A DNA stretch of 45,841 bases. Source: a virus. The notes under the pieces are model-generated. The model saw only the letters and a program-made list of their open reading frames with translations, did no database searches and was not told the origin of the DNA. Positions 25,237 to 33,266 of the stretch are shown in pieces (position 1 is the first letter of the stretch; each line of letters opens with the position of its first letter). The stretch spans positions 1 to 45,841 of the IMG/VR virus record IMGVR_UViG_3300034159_000028. One strand, 5' to 3'. The translations under genes were made by a program, and so were the position numbers.

Positions 25237-27296
25237 TTCTTATCTCCATGTTGCGAGGTCGCGGCGCCTTGCATCCCAATATGATGATCCGATTGGATCT
25301 TGGTAGCTTTCAGCAACTGCTCCACTCGCGTGTTAATCTGTTCGTTCTCGGACCGAACGCGGGAAATCTCCGCGTTTATGATGGCCACTTGAGCGTAAGC
25401 TTGTTCTGTCTGCGCATTCGCAGCTTCGTTCTGAGCTTTCGCCTCCATTTCCGTAATCTTCGCATTGTTGACCCGCATTTCTTCCTGCAAGGTAATCGCG
25501 AATTTCTGCATCTCCGCCTGCAAGATCTTGTCTTGTTCAGCCAGACGCCCTTGGATCTTCGTCTCTTCAATAACCAGTTTCGGGTCCTTCGCCGGAGGCT
25601 GGCCTTGCGTGCCCGGGAACACCTCAAGAATATTATCCACTCGCAGGGCCTTCAAGAACCGTGTCTCCACTGCGTCCCGGTTGTACCCTGGAGTAGACGC
25701 GGCGGCTTGCTTCAAAGTGCCCGCCAGTTGTAGCCGCATTGAGTCGCTGGTCACGCTTGGGTCCGCTACAGGGGAGATCACATCGAGCGTACCTTTGTAA
25801 TCTTCCCGCGTGACCCCGAATGCCTGGGGCTTATCCAGCGGCAGGAACATGCTGTTGAGCTTGTAGAGTTTCGTGAACTCCGCTTTGCTCGACCGCCAGA
25901 TGCGCTTGAAGATCGCAGTGTAGATTTTCTGCCCCATCTCCACCATAGTTTGCATGGAAGATGCGGGAGTGTTCTGGCCCGGATTCTCCCCTACGCTGAT
26001 ATCCGTAGTCCCGCTGATGCGCGAGGTGTAGTTGATCAGGAGGTTGAGCAGCTGAAACAGCACATCCGACGGAGCATTCACCGGCAGCGGGAATATCGAC
26101 TTGCGCAGATCATCGCCAGTAGAGTCCACTCGCTTCCATTCAAACGGAGCAATTGTGTACACTCCACCGTGTATCTTCGCACCGCGCCCGAGGAATCCTC
26201 CCGCTGTCGTCTGCATAGTCCCGGCATCCAGGAGCATATTGACCAGGGAATTCACCGATTCATTCAGCGGCCCGAGGAACACGCCGAAGCCAATATCGTA
26301 GATTCCGCCATCCGGGCTTGGAATGAAAGTCTTCTTGGTGAAGTATTCCATCGCCTGAATGCGGATGATTTTGCCCTTGCGTGCGCCAGAGGCCACTCGT
26401 TCAATAGCTTCCTCCGAATCGAAACGCGTGACTATGCGCAGGATATAACCTGAATTTTCCTCGAAAGTAATAATATACGGTTCGGCGTATCCGTCCTGGT
26501 CCAGGTCCAGATTCACGTGCTGCTCCAGCAACGTCAGCGGAGTCGTATCATCCGCTTGCGGGGGCGTCACACCTTGTCGCTGGTCCTGCTCGACTTGCTG
26601 CGTAGTGCGTCGTGGCGTCACCGCTTGGGAGTACCAAGCTTCCTCCAAGCAATCTCGGAATACTTCGCGGAGGACTTTCTCATACACTTCATTCCGAAAC
26701 ATCGGGAGCTTGTGAGTCTTCCGGGGGCAATCTTCCAGGGACTTAGCCCAGTAATCCAGCACTAGATCTTTCGCCAGGACCAGCTCACTCACGTTGTGGC
26801 CGAAGCTGTGGGAATAGTACGACTTCTTAAAGTTAGTCCCTACGATGCTGAGATTCAGAATGGCTTTATCTTCTTGTTCCTCCCAGGCCTGGTCTTGGTA
26901 CAGCAACTGCCAGGACATATGCTGCGACACCCGTTCAGCGCGAGCAGAAGCTTCAGGCGTAGACTCAAACACAGTGCACTTCACAATGTCTGCCCCGTTC
27001 ACGATCGCAGGATAGGCCCGTGCATGGAACTGCATAGCGGCAATCGTCACCAGCGGAAACGCTACGTTCGAGCACCCCGGCCAGGGGAAGTTCTTGTCCT
27101 TAGAAATCTGCAGGGCCAGGTCCATACCGGCCTCATTCCGCTTGAGCCAAGTCACGCGAGACTGTTCATCAGCCTTGTACCCATGCAAGCACTCCGAACC
27201 GATCTGCGCCAGATCCGCGTCGCTGAAACGCTCGCAGAGGTTCGCGGCCATAATCGCCTTACGGTCCAGGGTGAATTCTGTTTCAAGATTAAGCAT
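25233..27296 (-). CDS. Portal protein
   Basis: A 687-residue protein of P22-type portal length. Recognisable segments include FPWPGCSNVAFPLVTIAAMQFHARA, the wing/stem region SIVGTNFKKSYYS, and SISG-like RISGTTDISVGENPGQNTPASSMQTMVEMG. A long C-terminal coiled coil (about 590-670) resembles a portal barrel. It begins 3 bases after an HNH gene whose last codons provide the ribosome-binding site. Confidence 0.88.
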   Translation of the reverse strand: MLNLETEFTLDRKAIMAANLCERFSDADLAQIGSECLHGYKADEQSRVTWLKRNEAGMDLALQISKDKNFPWPGCSNVAFPLVTIAAMQFHARAYPAIVNGADIVKCTVFESTPEASARAERVSQHMSWQLLYQDQAWEEQEDKAILNLSIVGTNFKKSYYSHSFGHNVSELVLAKDLVLDYWAKSLEDCPRKTHKLPMFRNEVYEKVLREVFRDCLEEAWYSQAVTPRRTTQQVEQDQRQGVTPPQADDTTPLTLLEQHVNLDLDQDGYAEPYIITFEENSGYILRIVTRFDSEEAIERVASGARKGKIIRIQAMEYFTKKTFIPSPDGGIYDIGFGVFLGPLNESVNSLVNMLLDAGTMQTTAGGFLGRGAKIHGGVYTIAPFEWKRVDSTGDDLRKSIFPLPVNAPSDVLFQLLNLLINYTSRISGTTDISVGENPGQNTPASSMQTMVEMGQKIYTAIFKRIWRSSKAEFTKLYKLNSMFLPLDKPQAFGVTREDYKGTLDVISPVADPSVTSDSMRLQLAGTLKQAAASTPGYNRDAVETRFLKALRVDNILEVFPGTQGQPPAKDPKLVIEETKIQGRLAEQDKILQAEMQKFAITLQEEMRVNNAKITEMEAKAQNEAANAQTEQAYAQVAIINAEISRVRSENEQINTRVEQLLKATKIQSDHHIGMQGAATSQHGDKK

Positions 27297-27298
27297 TA

Positions 27299-27745
27299 CT
27301 AAACCTTCATTAAATCACTAATAAGTGCATCAACTACGGTAGCACTTAATAGATCATTTTCGCCGTGCACTTTAAGGCCAGTATTTGCAACTTTTAAATA
27401 AACCGCAGCAGCTTGTAGTGTTGCTACATTATCTTTAGCATGTCCAAGCATGTGATTGCAGTGATCACATAGCAAACCGCGTACGATCCCTGTAGCATGG
27501 CAGTGATCAAGTGACAGACTTTTTATCTTACCATCCTTGCCCTTAACCGTCTCAGCATTTCCACAAATAGCACAGCTGCCTTGCTGCTTTTCAACCAGCG
27601 CCATTACATCCTTAGTTTCCAGTCCGTACGAAGAAGCCACTCGCGAACAACGGTCAAACTCAGGATTAGCAGCGCGCCAACGCCGTGAAGCTTCTAGTAT
27701 CTTATCTTTATTAGCGTCTTTCCAAGCTTGCGTAGAACCTGACAT
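27299..27745 (-). CDS. HNH endonuclease VII-type homing endonuclease between TerL and portal
   Basis: A 148-residue protein starting at ATG 27745 (MSGSTQAWKDANKDK), two bases after the terminase stop. The core is GSCAICGNAETVKGKDGK, SLSLDHCHATGIVRGLLCDHCNHMLGHAKDN: the two CxxC zinc pairs and the DHCHATG..RGLLC motif of the T4 endonuclease VII fold. It is more AT-rich than the flanking terminase and portal genes. A second, related gene lies at 31756-32193. Homing function is inferred. Confidence 0.85.
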   Translation of the reverse strand: MSGSTQAWKDANKDKILEASRRWRAANPEFDRCSRVASSYGLETKDVMALVEKQQGSCAICGNAETVKGKDGKIKSLSLDHCHATGIVRGLLCDHCNHMLGHAKDNVATLQAAAVYLKVANTGLKVHGENDLLSATVVDALISDLMKV

Positions 27746-27746
27746 T

Positions 27747-29216
27747 TTAGTATCCTGTAACAGTAGAGCGGCCATCTGAACCACCTTTAGGTCTATTCCA
27801 AAAGCCTCTTTCGAGTTCCCACTCGTCTTCAGTAAAGAAATCTTCCTTCTCCACGATCGCCAGCTCGTCAAAACCCCTATTGAGCAAGGCTGCAGAGTCG
27901 AACTGATCATCCAGCGTCGCCTGGGCAGTCCCCGTGAACCGCAGATTTTCTTGCTCAAAATCCGCGTACCACTCCGCCTGCTTGTCGAACCGGCATTGTC
28001 CTGCGCGCATCCGGCGCTGGTAAGGCCGCCCGCGCGTGCCCTTATCCTTCACGGGCAGAATCGCCTCAATGTTGATGCGGATATCCCGCACTTGCATCTC
28101 CCGATACACCATCGACTTCACTGATTTCCAGATCACTCCATCTTCGACCCAGAAGACTTCCGGGTTCCAGCGAGTTTGGATATTGAACATCTCATCAATC
28201 CACTCAACCGGGTCCCAGCGGCCCTTGCGCACATCGATGTGGTGAACCAAGTGGTTAACGTCCTTACCTCCAACAACGAAAGCGGTTCGGTTGGCTGCGT
28301 CAGCTCGGGACACGGCGAAGTCGGCAGCGGCGCAGATGATCTTGTCAGTGTCATAGTCATCCTCGGACATGGGGATAAAGTCGGCTTGGCGAAGGAACGC
28401 TTCGGAGTTGTCGAGGGGATTGTTCAAGAACTCTTGCGAGTAACCCGCAGAATCCCCATCCTCGATGAACTCCTGCCGACGTCCGCGTAGCCGTTCTTCC
28501 GGCCACTGCTCCGGCCAGAGGATGTTGCTGAAGTCGTCGAAGGACTCGTGCGCCTTGTAGAACAAGTGCTTCCAGGAGCGATTCTTCCGCAGGCGGGACA
28601 ACAGCGAGTCATCATGCAAGATTGTCCCGTGCACCCGCGTCTTCCCGTAGCGTCCGAGCGCCTGCTTCGCTGCGCGGAAGAACCAGATCCGAAACTTCTT
28701 CCGGCGATCCGGATTCTCCACCTGCTCATCATCTTCCATGTCGTCGCAGACGAGGAGGTTTGGCCGCTTGCCCTTCCACAGCCGTCCCCGGATGCGCTGC
28801 CCGGCGCCCCGGCACAGCACCCGAAACCGATGCCCGTCATTCATCACGACTATCATATCCGTCCGAGCTTCCGACTCGAAGCATTTAACTCCGAACTCCC
28901 TGCGCAGGTCGTCATTTTCGTGCAACTCTTCCGCGATGTTGGAGAGCTGTTCCGCTGCGAGATCTTCCGTGGAGGAAATCAGGATCACATAATCCGCTTG
29001 GCGGAAGAGGGTCGCGGCCAGTATGTAGACTGTTGTCAGCGCAGTCGACTTTGCATGCTCCCGCGGAGCAATCACCATAGCATTTGGTTCGTCAGAAGTA
29101 TAAAGCTTCCACGCGTCCCGGTGCAGCTGCGGAGTCGGCGCCCGATTGTCGTAGCGAGGCGAGATGAAAGCTCCAGCGAAGCTCTCAATCACGTCTGCGT
29201 TGAAGGGTATTGCCAT
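27747..29216 (-). CDS. Terminase large subunit
   Basis: A 489-residue packaging ATPase and nuclease. The ATG at 29216 follows the preceding stop. Walker A-like APREHAKST is at about 50-58, Walker B NLLVCDDMEDDE is at 153-164, and a nuclease domain of RNase H fold has D299 (AADFAVS), VEDG near 357 and DDQFDSAAL near 436. The gene is separated from TerS by five other genes, which is unusual, and it is directly followed by a homing HNH gene. Confidence 0.9.
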   Translation of the reverse strand: MAIPFNADVIESFAGAFISPRYDNRAPTPQLHRDAWKLYTSDEPNAMVIAPREHAKSTALTTVYILAATLFRQADYVILISSTEDLAAEQLSNIAEELHENDDLRREFGVKCFESEARTDMIVVMNDGHRFRVLCRGAGQRIRGRLWKGKRPNLLVCDDMEDDEQVENPDRRKKFRIWFFRAAKQALGRYGKTRVHGTILHDDSLLSRLRKNRSWKHLFYKAHESFDDFSNILWPEQWPEERLRGRRQEFIEDGDSAGYSQEFLNNPLDNSEAFLRQADFIPMSEDDYDTDKIICAAADFAVSRADAANRTAFVVGGKDVNHLVHHIDVRKGRWDPVEWIDEMFNIQTRWNPEVFWVEDGVIWKSVKSMVYREMQVRDIRINIEAILPVKDKGTRGRPYQRRMRAGQCRFDKQAEWYADFEQENLRFTGTAQATLDDQFDSAALLNRGFDELAIVEKEDFFTEDEWELERGFWNRPKGGSDGRSTVTGY

Positions 29217-29217
29217 A

Positions 29218-29526
29218 TCAGCCAAGCACCGAAAGATATCCCGACACGCTGCGGGTAGCGCCAAGTGAGCTAACAGCTGTCGCCACGAGCAGATACGTCA
29301 CGCCGGCCACTCCACCTACTAGCGTCTGCGTAGCGACTTTACCACTGAAGCCAGGACTGCCGCTCCGGATCGCGCCGGGGGACGGGTCGACCCCAGAATA
29401 GACAGTCGCTGTAACGGTGACGCTGGTGATGCTTTCTCCCGCATTGGTAAACTGCGACGAGAAGTCGAAGGGGACCGAGCTGGTTTCGCTGGTGGTTTTG
29501 GCATCGAAGATACTCCGGTAGGACAT
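29218..29526 (-). CDS. Small beta-rich structural protein
   Basis: A 102-residue Ser/Thr/Gly-rich strand protein (DAKTTSETSSVPFDFSSQFTN, SVTVTATVYSGVDPS, GVAGVTYLLVATAVSS) with an Ig-like or fibre-domain look. It is encoded between the SGNH tail protein and TerL. Similar proteins occur as virion components in other phages. Function inferred only as structural. Confidence 0.6.
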   Translation of the reverse strand: MSYRSIFDAKTTSETSSVPFDFSSQFTNAGESITSVTVTATVYSGVDPSPGAIRSGSPGFSGKVATQTLVGGVAGVTYLLVATAVSSLGATRSVSGYLSVLG

Positions 29527-29543
29527 AGTGCAGCTGATATAAG

Positions 29544-30746
29544 TTACGCGATGTAAGGCTTGAACGCGCTAGCTAGCGCAGAATAGCCTGCCGCCAGATA
29601 ATGTTTGCTGTCGCGGTAATACCCAAGTGCCACGGCAGTTGCGTAATCGCCAGTCAGATTGCGAACATCAAGCACGGGGATGCTATTGGACACGCCCAAG
29701 CTAGTGTAAATGTCCCGGTAAATCTGCTGCTGTGCATCCGGCGTAGACACTGGATTTGTAGGAATTCCACAGAGAAGAATTACATCACCAGACAACTTGG
29801 CTGCCGTGATGACAACCTGCGTGTTGTTAGTGAACGCCGTTACGTCTGTCGCCGCCGCCCAGTCATTGATAGTCATCATAATAATGGTCAGCTTTGGCGC
29901 AAAGGCTTTCAGCGCATTGGTGTAGGCCCATGCGCCGATGACATTCGCCGCTTGTGCAATGTTGCCGGAACTCCAGCCACCAGACAACACGGTTACTTCT
30001 TTTTGAGCAGAGTTGTAAGCACGGATAAGGCCAAAGTTAATTGGCCCAACAGGCTTTGAACCATTTCCAGTCCGGGCCAGAGATAAAGTGTGCATACCCA
30101 ATGATCCGCAAGGAATCACCGTCTTCACAAAGGCGCTTGTTCCAGCAGTGTCAACCTCTGTCACCGCCCCGCCATCAACTGTCCAGCCGAAATTGCCGTT
30201 ATTGGTGCTACGCTGCCACCACACGTCCATGTAGTCGCAAGGTGTTTTCGGCGTAAAGGTCAGCACATCCGTGTTAGGCGTGTTGCTTGTCCACATATTG
30301 CCGCCGTAAGTGGCAACCACTGTAGATACCCAGTTTGGTCCTACATTGAGCCGGTAATCATGGTCGTTTGTAACGGTACAGAGTTGAGAACCAGAGTACG
30401 CGCCATTCATGCCGTGAGTGCTTGAGAAGTTCTCAGACGATCCGCGATTCAGAAGCGCGGCAAGAAACGCTGTCCAGTTGGAGTTGAAACCGTCAAGACC
30501 GTAACCAAATGTTAGCCCTGTGTTTGCTTGGCAACCCATCGAAGTACTATCACCAACCACGCAAATTGTGGCATCAGCCGTTTGCGCATTCACGGCCGCC
30601 CGAGCTGCCGCCCAGATCGGCAGTTGAGCGTCAAGCGATCCGCCCCCCGACCCGAGCAGTGACTGCGTACCCAAGTATGCAGCAGACAGCTGCGTGCTGC
30701 CTCGATACATTTTGGAGATAGCCGTCAAGCCAAGATTCAGCCCCAT
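29544..30746 (-). CDS. SGNH/GDSL-type hydrolase tail protein
   Basis: A 400-residue protein. The N-terminal repeats (KMYRGSTQLSAAYLGTQ) are of a type that joins tail parts. A catalytic domain follows with block I GDSTSMG (S67), an asparagine block (TINDW), and block V D379-S-K-H382 (RDSKHYLAAGY). These are the Ser, Asp and His of SGNH hydrolases, which in phage tails deacetylate or de-esterify host polysaccharides. It probably works with the tail spike at 9472-10986 on the host surface. It is placed between TerS and TerL, unusual for a tail gene. ATG 30746 is preferred over an upstream TTG. Confidence 0.82.
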   Translation of the reverse strand: MGLNLGLTAISKMYRGSTQLSAAYLGTQSLLGSGGGSLDAQLPIWAAARAAVNAQTADATICVVGDSTSMGCQANTGLTFGYGLDGFNSNWTAFLAALLNRGSSENFSSTHGMNGAYSGSQLCTVTNDHDYRLNVGPNWVSTVVATYGGNMWTSNTPNTDVLTFTPKTPCDYMDVWWQRSTNNGNFGWTVDGGAVTEVDTAGTSAFVKTVIPCGSLGMHTLSLARTGNGSKPVGPINFGLIRAYNSAQKEVTVLSGGWSSGNIAQAANVIGAWAYTNALKAFAPKLTIIMMTINDWAAATDVTAFTNNTQVVITAAKLSGDVILLCGIPTNPVSTPDAQQQIYRDIYTSLGVSNSIPVLDVRNLTGDYATAVALGYYRDSKHYLAAGYSALASAFKPYIA

Positions 30747-30748
30747 AA

Positions 30749-30952
30749 TCAACCTACAATCACATAGAGGGTTGTGTCAACCTTGGTGCCCAGCGCGTCA
30801 TACTGCGCCTGTGTCACTACAGCAATCGTTAACACGGCTTTTCCGGTGGTTGCGTCTGGGTTACTCACAGGCACGTTAACGGTCGTGCCCGTGCCACTGA
30901 TGAACCCTACGAGAGCTCGCACGGGACTTTTTGCGTAAGTCGTGATTCCCAT
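30749..30952 (-). CDS. Small tail-associated protein (67 aa)
   Basis: A 67-residue protein (GITTYAKSPVRALVGFISGTGTTVNVPVSNPDATTGKAVLTIAVV, VDTTLYVIVG). The strands and Thr/Val/Gly composition fit a small baseplate or fibre component. It directly precedes the SGNH protein. The start follows the stop of the preceding basic protein without gap. Confidence 0.6.
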   Translation of the reverse strand: MGITTYAKSPVRALVGFISGTGTTVNVPVSNPDATTGKAVLTIAVVTQAQYDALGTKVDTTLYVIVG

Positions 30953-31084
30953 CTAGCGCCCCTTAGCTCTAGTACCCGGAGCGCGCTTCAGCACAGCCCG
31001 GGGAGTGGAAGGTAAAGGGCTCTGACGCCCGCGAGATTTCCCTGGTGCCCGGAAGGGCGCGCGGGAGCGGGGAGTTACTGCCAC
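30953..31084 (-). CDS. Very basic small protein (43 aa)
   Basis: Starts with GTG at 31084, immediately after the preceding TAG. The 43-residue product is Arg/Pro-rich (AVTPRSRAPFRAPGKSRGRQS, VLKRAPGTRAKGR) with no acidic residues. Such a protein could bind nucleic acid. Support is the exact head-to-tail spacing with genes on both sides (TAG/GTG and TAG followed by ATG); no family is recognised. Confidence 0.5.
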   Translation of the reverse strand: MAVTPRSRAPFRAPGKSRGRQSPLPSTPRAVLKRAPGTRAKGR

Positions 31085-31255
31085 CTAGCACCCACCGGCC
31101 ATCTTGTAGTGCATGCGCACGGGCTCCGCCGGAGTGGGTACGAAAGCCGCTTCGGTCTTCACGGGCACGAGATTTCGCTGCACCAGCTTCGTCGGCACGC
31201 CATTACGGTAGCCGCCTTCTTTCCCGCCGGAATTTTTTGGAACAGACTTAGACAT
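31085..31255 (-). CDS. Small hypothetical protein (56 aa)
   Basis: ATG at 31255 overlaps the TerS stop. The 56-residue protein reads MSKSVPKNSGGKEGGYRNG and ends RMHYKMAGGC; it is basic and Gly-rich in its first half. No motif is recognised. It is held in place by tight coupling to TerS and the next gene. Confidence 0.55.
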   Translation of the reverse strand: MSKSVPKNSGGKEGGYRNGVPTKLVQRNLVPVKTEAAFVPTPAEPVRMHYKMAGGC

Positions 31256-31772
31256 CTATCACTCCTTGGTTAGCCACAACTCCACGAACCTTCGACTGCA
31301 AATCAATCAACCGATTGGCCAAGATGGCCAGGTGATCCTGCGCATTCACTTGCGGCGCCGGGGCATTCCCGCCGACCCCGATGGCCTTGGCCCCCAGCTC
31401 CACTGCCCGAAGCACCACGTTATCACTGACCTGAGGAGCTTCCAGCTTCTCCTGCAACCGCTGCAGGGAGAGCAGGGTGACTCCCCGAAACCGCTCCTCC
31501 ATTGTGGCCACGAGCGTTGGATCACAGATCTCTGCCCGCCTGGCTGCCATCGCGGCCTGCCAAGCATCACTGGCCATAACATTACACACCCAGCTCTGCG
31601 AGTACCCGTAGCGAATGGCCAACTGCCCCTGGCTAATCCCTGGATTCGCGAGAATAAAGTCAATCATATCCGTGTGGGTATAGTTAACTTTCGCGAGCTT
31701 CCCCGTCGTGGGAGCTCGCTCGCTCGCCTGCGCTTCCAGAATCTCCACAAATCCATCAGCCAAATCGGTCAT
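31248..31772 (-). CDS. Terminase small subunit-like protein
   Basis: A 174-residue protein. An N-terminal helix-turn-helix (YTHTDMIDFILANPGISQGQLAIRYGYSQSWVCNVMASDAW) fits the DNA-recognition domain of small terminases. A helical oligomerisation part (LLSLQRLQEKLEAPQVS) and a C-terminal extension (LAILANRLIDLQSKVRGVV) follow. Position at the start of the packaging/structural arm supports this. Its first 17 bases overlap the end of the HNH gene. Confidence 0.75.
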   Translation of the reverse strand: MTDLADGFVEILEAQASERAPTTGKLAKVNYTHTDMIDFILANPGISQGQLAIRYGYSQSWVCNVMASDAWQAAMAARRAEICDPTLVATMEERFRGVTLLSLQRLQEKLEAPQVSDNVVLRAVELGAKAIGVGGNAPAPQVNAQDHLAILANRLIDLQSKVRGVVANQGVIDV

Positions 31773-32193
31773 AGTTTACTCCGTTAATCTCTGCTAATAA
31801 TTCAGCTGTTTGGCCCTGAGCTTCAACTAGCGTATTTTGCAAATACGTGATGCCCTTAGCTAAGCGTTCTGCGCTATCTTGCGCAAAGCCAATCATAGAA
31901 TTGCAACTGCCGCACAGTAAGCCTCTAACAACTCCAGTCGCGTGACAATGATCTACAAATAAAGCCGCAACCGTTTTACTGCCGCGTGAAGCTTCTCCAC
32001 ATATTGCACAAACTCCGCCTTGCTTGGCGAGAAGTCTTTGGTAAGCTGGCACGGTCAGCCCGTAATGAAACTCTAAACGCTCTTGCCGGGTTTGCTCTGG
32101 ACTTACCTTGGATCTATCCCAGAGCGCGGAAATCCTACCTTGCATTTCGGCAATGGCTATATTTGAAGGTTTTGCCCTAGATTCCTGTTTCAT
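31756..32193 (-). CDS. HNH endonuclease VII-type homing endonuclease upstream of TerS
   Basis: A 145-residue protein related to the one at 27299-27745: GGVCAICGEASRG, LFVDHCHATGVVRGLLCGSCNSMIGFAQD. Cys pairs and the DHCHATG..RGLLC core are conserved. It is first in the minus arm. The -10 element of an RpoE-type promoter ends only 5 bases before this ATG, so the transcript would start at or near the start codon (leaderless); a start at M17 has no ribosome-binding site. AT-rich base use suggests recent acquisition. Confidence 0.82.
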   Translation of the reverse strand: MKQESRAKPSNIAIAEMQGRISALWDRSKVSPEQTRQERLEFHYGLTVPAYQRLLAKQGGVCAICGEASRGSKTVAALFVDHCHATGVVRGLLCGSCNSMIGFAQDSAERLAKGITYLQNTLVEAQGQTAELLAEINGVNYDRFG

Positions 32194-32198
32194 AATCG

Positions 32199-32226
32199 TT
32201 AGACGCTTTTCCTAAAAAAAAGTTCC
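32199..32226 (-). promoter_or_regulatory. RpoE-type promoter of the structural operon
   Basis: On the minus strand: GGAACTT (32226-32220), 15 bases, GTCTAA (32204-32199). This is an exact match to the consensus shared by five plus-strand sites. It is the only such promoter I found on the minus strand and sits at the head of all 26 or so structural and lysis genes. The predicted start site coincides with the first codon of the HNH gene. Confidence 0.85.
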
Positions 32227-32274
32227 CTCGAATCCCCGGAGCGTCTCCGATCCACCCCCGCGTCTACCCACATC

Positions 32275-32304
32275 CGAGCGCATTATGCTGGAATAATCCG
32301 CGCG
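32275..32304. repeat. Intergenic palindrome, copy 4
   Basis: Arms CGAGCGCATTAT and ATAATCCGCGCG flank the spacer GCTGGA; ten of twelve positions pair. It lies about 50 bases upstream of the minus-strand promoter and could be an operator. Confidence 0.75.
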
Positions 32305-32508
32305 AAATTCAATTAAGCTCGTAAAATTACTGGGTGCATTTGTGATTTTTGCGGCTAGATCTTTTTTGCCCCCACCCGGCCTTAAATAACGGGCAGGCGT
32401 CGGGGGCGGAGGGGCGCACGGTTCTGGTGCGGCACGCTGCAGGTGCACGGCGCTCCATCGTGGTGCGTTAATGGACCAGATTTATTTTGATTGATTGTGC
32501 AAATTGAT

Positions 32509-32536
32509 GGAACTAATGGGACGGACCATTGTCCAA
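32509..32536 (+). promoter_or_regulatory. RpoE-type promoter of the first early gene, with overlapping operator
   Basis: GGAACTA (32509-32515), 15 bases, GTCCAA (32531-32536). The -10 lies inside a perfect palindrome CCATTGTCCAATGG (32526-32539), a likely operator. The predicted start is near 32542 and the leader ends in GAGGCTCAACC before ATG 32587. Confidence 0.8.
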
Positions 32537-32586
32537 TGGATACCAGACGTGATCTGGGTTATCAATCAACCATATGAGGCTCAACC

Positions 32587-33021
32587 ATGAAGAAGATTAT
32601 CAATGCGGCAACGCGGACCGTGACGTTCACGTTTGATGGGTGGAAGGACAAGGACGGTACGGTCATTGACCCGACGCTGGCTCCGGTTACCCTAGACTTG
32701 AACAAGGTTAGTGCGGCTAACATCACATATGCCACGTTGCATGGCTTCGCGGCGCGGGTGGGGGATAATGCAGCGATTGCGAAAACGGCTGAGAATGGGT
32801 TCCGCGTGACGGAGGGGATGCGCCGGGCGGAGGTCGATGCCATGGTGCGATTCTATGAGAACGCGGCCAACGCGGACTGGAACATGCGGGTTGCGGCGGC
32901 CCCGAAGGTGGCGTTCAATCCGGCCATTCAAGCCATCGCGGCCAAGCTCGGGAAGTCCTACGACGAAGCCCTCGCGTGGTATAACGCGAAGCTGATGGCG
33001 GAGCTGGATGGGATGGTGTGA
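32587..33021 (+). CDS. Early protein, unknown (144 aa)
   Basis: A 144-residue protein, first gene of the plus arm, with its own ECF-type promoter and GAGGCTCAA leader. The N-terminal part has strands (RTVTFTFDGWKDKDG) followed by DLNKVSAANITYATLHGFAARVGDNAAIAKT, and a C-terminal helix (IAAKLGKSYDEALAWYNAKLMAEL). It has no recognised motif. An early host-takeover function is possible from position only. Confidence 0.75.
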   Translation: MKKIINAATRTVTFTFDGWKDKDGTVIDPTLAPVTLDLNKVSAANITYATLHGFAARVGDNAAIAKTAENGFRVTEGMRRAEVDAMVRFYENAANADWNMRVAAAPKVAFNPAIQAIAAKLGKSYDEALAWYNAKLMAELDGMV

Positions 33022-33161
33022 TCGGGCGGATGTGGGGCGTGGGCAAAATGAGCGTGCCGAATCCCCGTGGATGCCCCAAATCGGGCCGTGGCGGGCCGAA
33101 TGGGGGTGAGGATGTGTCGGTGTGCCCCGCCGCGTACGTACGCGTTAGAACGCCATTAAAT

Positions 33162-33196
33162 CCCGCGCGAGTTATCCCGGCATAATCTGCGCTGGC
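33162..33196. repeat. Intergenic palindrome, copy 5
   Basis: Arms CCCGCGCGAGTTAT and ATAATCTGCGCTGG with spacer CCCGGC; ten of fourteen positions pair. No matching ECF-type promoter lies upstream. It is followed by two CCGAGCTA direct repeats (33201-33208 and 33236-33243) flanking a hairpin. Confidence 0.65.
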
Positions 33197-33213
33197 GTAA
33201 CCGAGCTAGGCCG

Positions 33214-33232
33214 AGGGGCGTGACAGGCCCCT
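33214..33232 (+). promoter_or_regulatory. Leader hairpin with GTGACAG loop, copy 1
   Basis: Stem AGGGGC/GCCCCT with loop GTGACAG, in the leader of the gene at 33267. A second hairpin (CGAG...CTCG, about 33236-33252) follows, then GGAGGCTCAA directly before the ATG. The hairpin at 35603-35623 has the same loop on a different stem. Confidence 0.6.
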
Positions 33233-33266
33233 CCACCGAGCTATGTTGCTCGAATAGGAGGCTCAA

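Larger units (their letters stand above)
32194..32586. other. Divergent control region between the two arms
   Basis: This 393-base gap contains no convincing gene. It holds the minus-strand ECF-type promoter (32199-32226), a palindrome copy (32275-32304), a GC-rich potential stem (GCCCCC near 32368 and GGGGGC near 32405) with T runs on the wrong side for a terminator, and the plus-strand promoter at 32509-32536. The layout fits a bidirectional switch for the structural and early arms. Confidence 0.75.

Noticed and set aside
32215-32260. TCGAATCCCC resembling a tRNA T-arm
   Set aside because: No acceptor or anticodon arms can be folded around it; it overlaps the promoter of the structural arm.
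32360-32410. GC-rich stem with T6 as an intrinsic terminator
   Set aside because: The T run precedes the stem on the plus strand, and A residues follow it on the minus strand, so neither strand has a terminator order.
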